Positions 53,881 to 64,000 of a stretch of 64,000 nucleotides of DNA are shown one piece after another (positions within the stretch are counted from its first letter, which is position 1; each line of letters begins with the position of its first letter). The DNA lies in assembly GCA_018907035.1 (NCBI GenBank), contig JACCIC010000292.1:186001-250000 (forward strand), written 5' to 3'. The notes beneath the pieces are model-generated. The model made no database searches, was not told the DNA's origin, and saw nothing but the letters and a program-made list of their open reading frames with translations. A program made the position numbers and the translations under genes. The stretch is from Sycobia sp. Sy_11 (lineage: Eukaryota > Arthropoda > Insecta > Hymenoptera > Epichrysomallidae).

Positions 53881-54100
53881 ACTAGCATCCCCCGTCTCTG
53901 CTTCGTCCGAGATAATAATTTAACCGATTTCTTAAACAATTCAATAATATCTAAATAGAAAGTACTCTAAATATAAAAATCTATATTACTATAAATGATT
54001 TACCTATCGTCGTTTCTGTATATACAGTATGTATAGACAGAATGTACAACCATAATTAATACACACATATATGTATATTACATACAGTTTCTATGGGGAA
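53880..54100 (-). repeat. Dispersed repeat, reverse copy of 46.61-46.87 kb
   Basis: CTAGCATCCCCCGTCTCTGCTTCGTCCGAG is the reverse of the 46.85 kb end, and the similarity continues to TACATACAGTTTCTATGGGGAA. Confidence 0.55.
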
Positions 54101-54104
54101 ACAG

Positions 54105-55200
54105 ATGTCCATTTGTCTCGAAATGACGTTTACGGAGAGTATCGTGTTCTGAATATAGGACATGTCTCGGGACAACTGCTATAGAGAGTTTTCTTTTTGG
54201 GAGGCAGAATACGACGTCCAGGTATCCCGGAACGACTTTGACTGGGAGTGAGCGTGTTCGAATGATAGCCATTATTGGGTCTGCAGAGATCGGCGGTAAT
54301 ATTCGTGACGAACTGCATTATGATGCTTTGCAGTTCGGATGTAATGGGAGGCGAGTTGATTTTCAATGGTGCCGCTGATGCTGCTCTATTGCTCACTATG
54401 TTCGCATATGTGCTGCGAGTGGGGTTTCCCGATTTTTATGAAGATGGGGGGTGATGATCTTTTTCTGTGTGAACTGGGGTGGGAGGTGTTACCTGTTTTG
54501 GGGATATTTACCGGCTTCACTTGTTTTTCAGGGGCTTGTCCTTCTTTGGGGCTTTGGGGCAGCCCCTGTAAGTTGCCCTGTACTCTCCTTTACAGTTGGC
54601 GCAAGTGGAGTGTGCGCCTTTGTTGTCTTTTAGAGGCCAAGACGGGGTGGCATGACTTTTGTTGCAAAAAGTGCAGGCCCATGCAGTGTGGCAGTAGTTT
54701 GCCGGGTGGTTATATTTGAGGCAACACCGGCACTGCGGCGTGACTTTCGACTTCCTATATGCCTACACTTTTATGTTGAGGCTACCAATGGAGCTTAAGT
54801 AGAAGATTGACTTAGCGGTGGGTGAGGAGGGGTCGAGGTGAACGGCCACTAGCGGTCAGACTTTTTCGCCGTTACGCATTCGCTGAATGCGTCGTGGGGT
54901 GTAACCTTTCCAGTTTAGTTCATCCAGGATGTCTTCGACTTGGATGGTTTTGTTAATACCACGAATAACTAAAACCAAGTCCCGTTCTTCGGGAATTTGG
55001 TTGGTGGTATATTGTATTTTAGTCTTTTCTAGGCGGGCCGTTAGGTGCCTGAAGTCGTCTACAGTTGCCGCGTACAATTTGACCGAGTCGGAGGTGTTGA
55101 CAGTCCAGCGAACGGAGCTTCTGGCTTTCTCTATGTCGATCTTTAGCTTTAGCCAAATCATTTTTTGGCCGATGATGATGGGGGTGGGTGTCGTACAGCG
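54105..55200 (-). pseudogene. jockey-like non-LTR retrotransposon ORF1 (gag-like, zinc knuckles)
   Basis: From high to low coordinate the minus strand reads QIPEERDLVLVIRGINKTIQ and LNWKGYTPRRIQRMRNGEKV. After a stop come YLSSIGSLNIKV and a zinc knuckle CRCCLKYNHPANYC (C-x2-C-x4-H-x4-C), then a second, partly broken one (CTFCNKSHATPSW) and CANCKGEYRATYRGCPKAP. The C-terminus (54396-54105) is Ser/Pro-rich. This is the nucleic-acid-binding ORF1 of a jockey-clade element. The reverse-transcriptase ORF is absent. Stops at about 54.84 and 54.78 kb. Confidence 0.65.
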
Positions 55201-55774
55201 ATGAGGGACTCTTTTTCAGTGTCAGAATCCAGAGAGAGTTGGTCGGGATTTGGCATCGCGGATGAGTTTACGGCCTTGGTTAATGCACTCGGCTTCTTCG
55301 GAGATCGGAGTTGAATCAGAAACAGTTATTTTGGTAGCGGGGGTGCAGAAAATTACTGACCACCTGAAAGAAGTCCATGGCAGACGAGGAAGATCTAGAA
55401 GTTCCGGTGATGTGCCGTGATGTTGCTACCGATTCAGAGGGGATTGGGTCTGTTGTAGTGGTAGATATTATATTTTGTAGGCCGATGATGATTTCTATCA
55501 GCTTTGGGGGGGGGGATGACCGTCAAGTTTAGTGGTAAGGCTGGTGTCCATGTCCATGGAATCGGACTTACGATTGAGTGTTGTGTTTTAAGGGGGGAGG
55601 TGGTTGTCTCGGGTTTGTGATTGAGGGGGGGTTAAAGGTAGAAGGAGAGGTGGGGCATGGGAGATTATAGCTGCATATGAGGAAATGTTAATGTAAATAT
55701 GTAAATATGTAAATTAAATATAAATACAGGTATGATTAAATTTTAAATAAATAAATAAATAAATAAATATATAT
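55201..55774. other. Probable 5' part of the jockey-like element; no clear ORF
   Basis: GC-moderate with G-runs, upstream of ORF1 on the minus strand. Frames are broken. It ends in an ATAA-repeat next to the LTR at 55775. Confidence 0.35.
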
Positions 55775-56368
55775 TGTGACGGGGAACGCAAGCACTACGT
55801 GCGCTTGCTTTCCCACGTCCCGTTGCTCTCTCTCTAGCCGTAGCCAGTAAATATTTATTTGTATATTTCCATGTATAAATGTTGGTCTGTTACAGGCCGA
55901 CGCACAACTACACCGGCGGTAAGGTAAGTGAGAGAGAGAGCGGGGAGTGGGGAGAGACGGCCACGCGCGCGAAGGATTAGATAGAGAGAAGGCCACGCGT
56001 TTTAGCCGGCTTTTCGCTCCACGCGCTTTGTTTTCTTTGCTGTTACGGTGTCGTCTTGGTCATCGTCTACGGGAACACGCCTCGTGCTCCACGTGTTCCC
56101 CCTCGCTACGTACCTCTTCTTCGGGGAGGGTACACTACCGGACGCGCGTGTTTGTGCCACGGCATTGCGTGTGCGTGTAGCGCACTCGCGCTGAGGACGA
56201 GCCCGAGCGGACGAACTTGTCGTCAGACCCCGCCTCCGCGGAATAACCGCCCCTTCCCGGGGTTTCTGGACGGCGACGTCACCGCCGCTCCCGGTGAAGG
56301 AAGGTGCTGCTGCCGGACGAGGACGCGCTGCGGGATCATCGAGCCCCGACTCGCTGTAACTGGCAGCC

Positions 56369-56405
<37 letters not shown>

Positions 56406-56706
56406 CGAACTTCTCGCGCGCCGTCGCCTCGGCGACCCTCGGCCTGCGTCCCGCACGCCTCGCATATAGGTGTTGTACGAATCCTTGCTATTAAAGCCGA
56501 TTTGAATTTTACTTATTTTTATTTTATTATTTCAAGTGTGCTCCATTAGCCGCCCTACCTCACGCGCAATCCTGAAAGCGATATTTCGCCCTTCGCGAAC
56601 CGCCCCTCTCCCTCGCCGGAATCATTCGGGGCTAAGCCCAGCCGGGCACAGATTTGGAACGGCCGTGCCCGCCGTCCTCGTGCTCGAGGCGGACACGCGC
56701 ACCGTT

Positions 56707-56709
<3 letters not shown>
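55775..56709 (+). mobile_element. Solo LTR candidate (935 bp), TGTGACGG...CCGTTACA, in (TA)n
   Basis: Near-perfect short terminal inversions (TGTGACGG/CCGTTACA), ATAT immediately on each side, high GC and a late AATTTTACTTATTT/ATTAAAG region fit a retrotransposon LTR. There is no second LTR or internal coding region nearby, so it is probably a solo LTR left by recombination. A long (TA)n follows. The several ORFs inside are GC artefacts, including a CT tract at 56.37-56.40 kb. Confidence 0.6.

Positions 56710-56762
<53 letters not shown>
56710..56762. repeat. (TA)n microsatellite
   Basis: Perfect TA array bordering the LTR candidate. Confidence 0.95.
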
Positions 56763-56765
<3 letters not shown>

Positions 56766-57229
56766 TAAATAAGTTTAATTTAAGAGAGGTTAGTTTAAGT
56801 TAAAAATCTAAGATACCTTTTAGATGAGAAATTAAGAGTTAAGAATTAAGTTAAAATTAAAATTAAAATTAAATTTAACTTTACTTTAAAAAATTAAAAT
56901 TTAAAAAATTAAATTTTAAATTAATTTTTTTTTAAGGTTAGTATTAAAAAGTTTTAAGAATTTCTTACAAACTTATAATTTAAAATTTATAAATTATAAA
57001 TAAAAGTTATGTAAGAGATAAATGAGAATTAAGTTAAATATAAATAAGGCGCGGCTTTTTCAGCTCACTGATAGGCTGCGATCCACTGGGTCCGAGCAGT
57101 TGGTGGCTTGAGGGTAGCATGGACTTGGGAGGCTGCCAGGTGCTCCTCGGTACCAGTGCTGCCACGTGGTTGATGGTGCGCCGTCGAGCGATGGACGTCG
57201 AATCTATGATATGGTCATGTGATTGATGA

Positions 57230-57550
57230 CGATGTGAGATGTCGATCATTCATCTGAGCTGGCCTGGTATTAATACTTTTAGCGGACTACTTTGAGTTGA
57301 TGTTCGTGATTCAAGACGCTACCTAGTAGCCGCTGTTGAAACTGATTGTTAAAACCATTAACTTAATTTGTTGATTAAAGTAAAATGATTTTCAATAAAA
57401 AACGTAGCATATATCCTTCACAAGATAATATAGAATCTATATGTCAAATTTCAGAACAATCGTTTCAGAATTTTTTCGGTTATCGTGTACAAACAAAAAC
57501 GCGCTTTGTCTTTATAAATTAGTAGGATATGATATGCTATGATATGATAT
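57230..57550 (+). repeat. Dispersed retroelement-like repeat, copy 3
   Basis: Same block chain as 26.77-27.24 and 47.22-47.53 kb, ending in TAAATTAGTAGGATATGATATG microsatellite. A GC-richer unassigned patch lies just upstream (57.05-57.23 kb). Confidence 0.6.
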
Positions 57551-57760
57551 GATATTCTAAATAATAGCTTTACTTATGCGCATATATTTTTGAATAATAA
57601 CAGAAAAAATAAACAGTAAGTTTACAAGCTAGTTTCAGATAGAAAATTGTAAATCATAGAACTTTCTTTTACAGACATAATTAGACATAATTTTCATATA
57701 TTAACATAAAAAATATTTTATAATTTAATTTTAAATCAATTCACTGATACAAGCAGATGT
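57550..57760. repeat. End piece of the dispersed AT-rich repeat (13.9-14.1 kb type)
   Basis: ATTCTAAATAATAGCTTTACTTATGCGCATA matches 13.95 kb and runs to CAATTCACTGAT, completing copy 2 interrupted at 53.88 kb. Confidence 0.5.
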
Positions 57761-57962
57761 TGTAACATCAGGCCAAATAACTCAAATAAGTCATAACAAT
57801 ATAATATTAATTAATCTTTAAATATATAATGAAATATATATTTTATAAATAAAATATACAATAATATATATAATTTGGGATATATAATAATATATATAAT
57901 TTCAAATATGTAATAGTATATATAGTTTGAAATATATATTTTGATATATAATAACAACTTTT

Positions 57963-57997
<35 letters not shown>

Positions 57998-57998
<1 letters not shown>

Positions 57999-59166
57999 TT
58001 AACGGGGTGGATTCGATTCTTCGAACTCCTGATCGAATAACGACGCGTAACCGCTCTCGTAGGGTCCACGCGCAACCCACGTCGTTCTAGCATCTTGTCG
58101 TCCGGGGTATAAGCACCCGTTGGTGGCGGAGTCGCGGCGCGCTACGACGCGCCGGCCTGTTACAAAGAAAAAAATCGGCTCGCGAAGGCGCGAGCCTACT
58201 CACCTGTTTCGTGCGCGGTGCTGCGGCAACGAGTACCACGTCCGCAGCTCACTCAGATCGCACGGCGGAAACTCTTGGCCGTGTCCACGGAGGCCGGTGG
58301 ATCCTGCGCGCGATGTTAGCGCGATGCGGGAAATTATGCAGGGGAAATAGTAACTGACAGTGAGAAAGGAAAGAAAACAAAGGAACGAAGGCGAACGTGT
58401 TGCTCAAATATAAGTTTTATTATAAAAGCCTATTTTTATTCGAATATAAACTTCATTTACAGGCACGACAATTTCCCGGTTTACAATACAGAAAGACGCT
58501 AGGCTCGCGCGCCTGCAATAGCGTCCGCGAAAAGCGCAAGCCGTAATGCGCACGCACACTCTCTCTCTCTCTTACAGCAGGCATCCACCTGCTGGCGGAG
58601 CGCCACACAAAGGCGCGTTCGCTCAAAGTAACTTGAGTCTAATCTCGATGGGGCGTCCCCCAGGAGTAACGGCGTCGTCGCCGGGCGGCACACGCAATTA
58701 CACGCGGAGGCAGAAGGACAACGATCCGCCTGCACCGTCTGCACTAACACAAAACGGCAGGCGCGAGCGACGGAGAGAGTTACTGTGCCTTCCGCACGGT
58801 CCCGGTGATAACGACGGTCGCCGGTTTCAGTAGACGCCCCTCTCAGGCCGCGTACTCCGCTTGTACGCTTGGTCGGGGCGAAGTCGCGAGGTCCCGTTTC
58901 CCTCCGCAGAACGTGACACAAACGCGCACGCCGATAACTCTGCAATATTATTATTTTTCTTTTCTCTCCCGAATCAGGCGCGCGTGGCTCTTCTCCTTCT
59001 ATCCGAAACTAGACTAAAAAGAAACTACTCTTTTCTCCTCTCCGCGACGGCCCTACGCTCCCCCTTCCCCCCGCTCTGCCCTACTCCGCCGGCCGAGGTC
59101 GTGCAGTGTTTATGTTTGCCGCACGCGCCGCGGCTGACGAGTCGCATTTCGATCGCAGCTTCGTTG

Positions 59167-59168
<2 letters not shown>
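57998..59168. mobile_element. Solo LTR candidate (about 1.17 kb) between (TA)n arrays
   Basis: A GC-rich block from TTTAACGGGG to CTTCGTTGCA, with TA arrays on both sides (57966-57995 and 59169-59223). The ends resemble worn TGTAACG/CGTTGCA tips. It contains an AT island (58.38-58.47 kb) with TATAAAAG on plus and AATAAA on minus, so orientation is unclear. Several ORFs on both strands are GC artefacts. Confidence 0.45.
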
Positions 59169-59249
<81 letters not shown>

Positions 59250-59250
59250 A
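59169..59250. repeat. (TA)n followed by (GA)n
   Basis: About 55 bases of TA, then about 26 of GA. Confidence 0.95.
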
Positions 59251-59259
59251 AGAGTCACT

Positions 59260-61900
59260 TGGGCTCAAGCAATAAGGCTATCTGAATGATTTACTATGGT
59301 TAAGTACTGTACCTTTCTTGCCAAATCAAAGTTTGTCAATGGTCCAAATTGAATTCCTGTCAACCGACTTTTTCGGAATCTTTTTACAAATGAGTGTTTT
59401 CTTATTTATTTAAGGGCAAAATTGAACTTTTGAACTAGAATCCTTGAAATAATTTTATAAAATCTGTTCAAATAATTAAATAATATCTTGTTATATATAA
59501 ATGTTATCTATAATTCGTGTATATCAAACTATAAATCATATTTTATTCAAATATTTTGTTTTTTAAAAGGTATTTAGCTACATAATTCAAAATTATTTAC
59601 TAATAAAGGCTTATTTATTCGGATTTCGGTATATACTCTCATAAACTTTGTGGGAATGGATCTGGCAAATTTATATGTGTTTTTTTATTAATTTGATGAA
59701 TTATCATAATAAATACTAGAACAATGTTCATCTAAAAACATCGATGATTCAAGATAATTAATTCTTTGTTATGTCCACAATTGAACAAAATGATGTAAAC
59801 AAAAACTCTGCTATTAGTGAATAATATCTCATTACTTTATTAGATTGTCATTAAAACTATTTATCTATTATTATTTTTTAGATATATTTTGTATAAACTG
59901 TACATGCTCTTATTTAAACGAATGCTAGAAAACGCACTTAGTTATTTGTTTTAATGGTCCATTGTTCTATGATGTGATTGCGTTATATAATTTATTTTTG
60001 TTAATCTATTGCGGAATATTTTAGAAAAACATTTTACATAAATATTGTTCTGGTATATCAACATTTTTTTGTTTTGTTATCATAAGATTTACAATATAAT
60101 TACATATATTTTTATGTTTATATTTTTCTCTTAATTTATTATTGAATTTAAATAATATTTTATATAAAGTTTTTACAAAATACATATATAAACATGTATT
60201 ATTATTTTTCCCTTTATCACCATCAGTAGAATCTAATCAGTTTATTGGATCAGTGAACTGATTTTTTTTTTTAATTATAGAATCTTTTTTGTGTTAATAT
60301 ATTGTGAACTTTCGGAAATTATTTTATTAGAATTTTTTAAAAAATACATGAGAAGATATATTGAAAATTGTCACTATGCTAAGAACACAGCAAACTCACT
60401 TAACTGTTACTTTTGTTAAAAGTTGTTTTGGAGATATTATATTGCATCATTTTAGAGCCGAACCAATAAATTGATTTCTTGAAATAATTTTGTAACAAAA
60501 CTTGAAGCTGACTTGATTAATCTTGACAAGTAAGATGATAAATTTTAGAATTTAAGATTTAAATAATTTTGGCTATACAGTTGGCCAAAAATTATTAAAT
60601 ATAATTATAAATTTAAAGATTTTAAATAAAAAGTAATTGATATAGTTTCACCAAATTTTATTAAAAATAAATATGGATATCTGTTTTTGCGATTAAGCCA
60701 TTTTCAACATATAAAACATAGTGAGCGAAAACAACAAATGCAGCAGTATAAATAAGAATGTTACGATAAATTTTGTTAATGAGCAATCAACAGGTATTAA
60801 CAGATAAATAAACCAATGTGTGAGGGAGAACAAACAAACTGTTTAAAATTTTGAAGCGTATTTTAATACAAAAGAACTATCAAATTAGTGACATTTTTAT
60901 TACGTTTTATAGATGTTAAAATTTACAGTATATGCGGACTATCGAATCTAATTAAAAATATAAAATAAGTATGATGTAGTACATATGATACAATTCACGC
61001 GTAGAGGTTTATTCTAGATTCTGACTAGTATATAGATAGTTTTTCTTAATTATTGTTGTAATTAAGCAAGGAAATATAGTCTAATTCTGTTTTGAGTTTG
61101 TCCTACTTTTATCAATATTCTTCTTAAGCAATAATCTGAGGTTTAGTTAAATATACGTAGTTAGACTCTAGGTAAAATCTAGTAAGAAAATACTAGAAAT
61201 TAAGATTTGTATTTTGTTCCAATTTTCTTTCCTCTCTTGACTTACAAAAGGAATGCTCACATATTAGAGAACCAACTCTCTTCAGTAGGGGAAAAATAAA
61301 TTAATTATATTAAAAAATAAAGTACTGTGTCTTTTTTGACCATTCGGCTTTGGTTCCATTCAGTTTATGTTCATTAGTGTTATTTCATTTAGCATATTAT
61401 AATATAAATTATATTTATATTGAATGTTGTAAATTAAATTAATAACTATTTTTATTGGTCTTACAGTCTTTATACAATAATATACACGTATAGAAATTCG
61501 ATCTCGAATCTAACTAGTATCGAGTTAGTTGACCTTATTAAATGTTCGGATCCAGAAGGGAAATCTACTCTGATCCTAATTGCGATTTGTCTCACTTTTA
61601 TTGGTATTTTATATAGGAAAAGAGCTTAGATTTTGGTAGGTATACCAAGTTAAGAACTAGACAGAATCTAATAAAAAAATCTAGAAATTAAGACGATTTA
61701 TAAATTATTCTAATTTTGTTTCCTCGATAATGTCAAAAATTTTCAACGCTTTTAATATTTATTAATTTAAAATAAAAAATATATTTTCGTATTTAGGTAA
61801 CGCATACCATTGAATTGGAATTTATATTATTTTCTATATACATTATTACATGTTACGATTTAGAATTAATAATTAATAATTATTAATATATTTGTTATAA
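59260..61900. other. Long AT-rich stretch, no gene seen; diverged 180-bp duplication
   Basis: No ORF of note. Two related blocks (about 61.06-61.25 and 61.56-61.74 kb) share TAGAAATTAAGA and TCT-A-TTCTG-type segments. A reverse piece of the 13.26-14.1 kb repeat is at about 60.21-60.30 kb. Confidence 0.5.
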
Positions 61901-61969
61901 ATTAATTATTGTAAATTCTAATGTTAACACCTTTGTCGAACTATAAATTATTTTATTTCGATGAAAAAA

Positions 61970-62045
61970 AATCTTGCCTCCGCTGAGTATCCAACCAACG
62001 TCTCTACGATTCGCAAACTAATGCATTATTCACTATGCTTCTTAA
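61970..62045 (-). repeat. tRNA-like sequence (tRNA-derived repeat or pseudogene)
   Basis: The minus strand reads GCATAGTGAATAATGCATTA (A-box-like), TTTGCGAATCGTAGAGACG and GGTTGGATACTCAGCGGAGG (B-box-like GGTTNGATNC). Arms do not pair well enough for a working tRNA. Confidence 0.4.
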
Positions 62046-62099
62046 AAGATTGCCAGTTAGTTCGAATGCTTTGCGAGTTGATGAAAAGAGTATTAAGCG

Positions 62100-62345
62100 T
62101 ATTGGCGAATAAACGTCTTTATTCTAAGAAAGTATAGATATACGAATATTTACAATAAATTACTTACAATATTGCGCAGGCCGAAAACAGAGTCTGAAAA
62201 ACGAGTAGGTCGCACAGAATACTGATCAAATATGCTCTTTGCGAGTAACGAACTGTACCGCTCGAAAAGTGTCGTGCGAGTACCTGACAGCGTCCCCGAC
62301 TCGGATACCAAATGTCATAGGCGAGCCGGGAGGGGAGAGAGCCAG
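62100..62345 (-). other. Possible LTR/primer-binding-site remnant
   Basis: The minus strand has ATGACATTTGGTATCCGAGT followed by CGGGGAC, which looks like an LTR end plus primer-binding site, but no partner LTR or gag/pol was found. Confidence 0.25.
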
Positions 62346-62363
62346 TATACTGGTTTTATCTTA

Positions 62364-63021
62364 CGTTCAAATTTGACCCGGACTGGTGCATTTAAACTCC
62401 GCGTAAATTGAATCGGAAAAAATTTTTTCCCTATATTAGTACAAACTTTTTTGATGTGCGTGTGAAATTTGAGCACAATATCTCCATTATTCTGTTTGTC
62501 AGCTGTTTCTTTACGACGCAAAAAGATTGTCTGGTGATATTGATTATGGGAAAAAAGTTAATCAACGAGTTTGCTTGAAATTTTGTGTTTCCAACGGAAT
62601 TACGACTACGGAATCGTTGAAAATGTTGCAGAAGACTTTTGGGGTAAACGACCGGATTTGTGGGCAGACAATTCATCGTTTTTTCACCACGATAATGCGC
62701 CAGCACATTTCTGCACGATTGTGTTTGATTTTTTGGCCAAACACGAAATGAAAGTCATTGTTCAGTTACCGTATTCATCATTGTTGGCTCCCTGTGACTT
62801 TTTCCTCTTTCCGAAACTCAAAAATGTGAGTCCATAGTCAATATCGTCAGAGAAAACTTTTTGCGTCGTAAACAAGCAGCTGACAAACACACACTAATGG
62901 AGACATGGCGCTAATATTTCACACGGACATCAAGAAAGGTTGTACCAATATAGGAAAAAAATTTTACCGATTCAGTTGACGCATGGAGTTTAAATGCATC
63001 AGTCCGGGTCAAATTTGATCA
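62364..63021 (+). mobile_element. Internally deleted mariner with long inverted repeats (658 bp)
   Basis: The tips CGTTCAAATTTGACCCGGAC and (complement) TGATCAAATTTGACCCGGAC are flanked by TA, and inverted similarity continues inward for about 170-200 bases (TTTAAACTCC, TAGTACAAAC/GTTGTACCAATA, GACAAACA). Between them lies a collapsed transposase gene. Confidence 0.75.
62527..62840 (+). pseudogene. mariner transposase, N-terminus fused to C-terminal catalytic part
   Basis: The start region reads YGKKVNQRVCLKFCVSNGIT and SLKMLQKTFG (first helix-turn-helix). A deletion then joins it to NSSFFHHDNAPAHFCTIVFD, with the second catalytic Asp, and SSLLAPCDFFLFPKLK, with the third. The first Asp and most of the DNA-binding domain are deleted, and a frame change lies between the halves. 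Confidence 0.7.
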
Positions 63022-64000
63022 TATGGTATATAATAATAATAGTAAATCTTATTTTATTGGGATCTCGCTGTAGATACCCTGAAACAAAAAATAATGATTC
63101 GCAAATTAATTACTCTTACTATTAGTTAATTGGCTTATCTACATTTCCACAAATTGACACGGCCTTGACCCAGTAATTTTCTCGCTTTATTTACTATATT
63201 TACTTAAGCGGTTCCTCTTTCTATTTATTATATTTACATAAACGGCCCGTCTATTTACACGGAGTTTCTCCGGCACTATCGTAATAAATCTTTTTCTCTC
63301 TTTTATATCGCGCTAAGGTGCGCCTTAGCTGGTGATATAAAAGAGTTCGGTGCTTTACTTAGGAATAAGCGTTTATTATTCCTTAGCAAGACTCCCTTTT
63401 CTTTCAATTTATTTTACAGAATTTAATTCCTATATTTATAATAGTAAGTCGATCAATGTTATGATAACTTGCAAATTTTCGGTCGTCGGTCGGTCTGGTA
63501 TTAATCCGAAGTGCGCCTGGCGATTAATATCCATCTGGTAGTTTAATTCGATGAAAAGGAGCGCCTTTTTCCCGAATTAAATTAGATTAATTATACTTTT
63601 GTGTACCGGTGGCTTTCTGGATTATTTTCTAGGTGAAAAAGAATTACTTTTTCAGAAGTCGTGAGCGCCCATTTTTCTGGGTCGGTAATCTTTTACCCTT
63701 TTCTTACGAGTAAAGGTATTTTTCCTTTGGTCTCGTGAAAGAGTTTTCACCCAGGAAAATACAGAATTTGTCGGTCGGTAGATGACAGTTCCCTTCGTCA
63801 CTCGGGATGTATCCTTTCTCGACGAGTGCCGAAAACGAACCGTGTTCTTGGCAAAATTTAGCGCACTTTTATACATTGTAAAAGTACGTTAACAAAAATC
63901 TGATTGGTTAGTGTTTATTTTAAAATACGGTAATATTATTTCTATTTGTTAAAGTAATATACGATTAATTTATTCTATCTATTCTACTCTATGTTTGTAT
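63022..64000. other. No gene seen; hairpin at 63298-63345
   Basis: Moderate AT. CTCTTTTATATC and GATATAAAAGAG form a 12-base outer stem and GCTAAGG/CCTTAGC a 7-base inner stem. A 74-codon minus-strand frame at 63.65-63.88 kb is unassigned. Confidence 0.45.

Noticed and set aside
54366..54719. 117-codon Cys-rich plus-strand ORF
   Set aside because: Antisense to the jockey-like ORF1 with zinc knuckles.
55736..56549. Several ORFs of 80-137 codons on both strands
   Set aside because: High GC lowers stop frequency inside the LTR-like block; none shows a domain and they overlap one another on both strands.
58499..59226. Long ORFs (up to 148 codons) in the GC-rich block
   Set aside because: Same reason: LTR-like GC-rich sequence, conflicting frames on both strands, no recognisable domain.
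1..64000. CRISPR arrays, operons with ribosome binding sites, rRNA genes
   Set aside because: No spaced direct repeats, bacterial signals or rRNA-like blocks were seen; introns, TATA boxes and insect transposons indicate a eukaryotic nuclear genome.

Overview
The window looks like AT-rich insect nuclear DNA, most probably from a hymenopteran such as an ant. This is inferred from its content, not from a marker gene: low-GC background, many (TA)n arrays, mariner, BEL/Pao, jockey-like and piggyBac-type remnants, tRNA-derived SINEs, and repeated decayed Maverick/Polinton (adintovirus-like) elements. Only one piece of ordinary host coding sequence is convincing: an 85-base exon (32143-32227, +) with clean splice sites that encodes part of an RNA-recognition motif of the Musashi/Rbp6 family. 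Much of the window may therefore be intron of that gene.

The main content is at least five broken Polinton-type elements. Copy A (1 to about 5.7 kb, polymerase on -) has an integrase C-terminus with chromodomain, a conserved small ORF, a family-B DNA polymerase with an 86-base intron, and a TATA-driven intron-containing leader gene. Copy B (8.77-11.59 kb) has an eroded polymerase, the small ORF and an integrase tail. Copy C (14.8-26.75 kb) is the fullest: leader gene, an intron-containing gene on -, polymerase, small ORF, integrase, fibre-like coiled-coil gene, structural gene, small hydrophobic protein, adenain-like protease, minor-capsid-like protein, a short ORF and the start of a probable major capsid gene. 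Copy D (about 37.0-42.8 kb) has polymerase, integrase, fibre-like gene, structural gene, packaging ATPase and a phospholipase-A2-like gene. Copy E (43.75-45.97 kb) has structural, fibre-like and integrase pieces plus a polymerase fragment. Polymerase and integrase converge in every copy, with the small ORF between them in A, B and C. All copies carry stops, frameshifts or deletions.

Other mobile DNA fills the gaps: two nearly full-length mariners with TA target duplications (29.58-30.86 kb and 51.14-52.42 kb), two internally deleted mariners (34.04-34.54 and 62.36-63.02 kb), mariner scraps (13.0, 31.2, possibly 36.2 kb), a BEL/Pao remnant (28.2-29.4 kb), a jockey-like ORF1 (54.1-55.2 kb), three solo-LTR candidates sitting in (TA)n arrays (46.29-46.56, 55.78-56.71, 58.0-59.17 kb), a 1.1 kb near-palindromic piggyBac-type MITE inside copy C, a small TTAA MITE, two copies of a tRNA-derived SINE, and several dispersed repeats.

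The rest, especially 5.8-7.6, 11.6-12.9, 16.0-17.1, 35.2-36.1, 47.7-51.1 and 59.3-61.9 kb, is AT-rich and shows no convincing gene. Family assignments rest on reading the translations by eye; no database search was possible.
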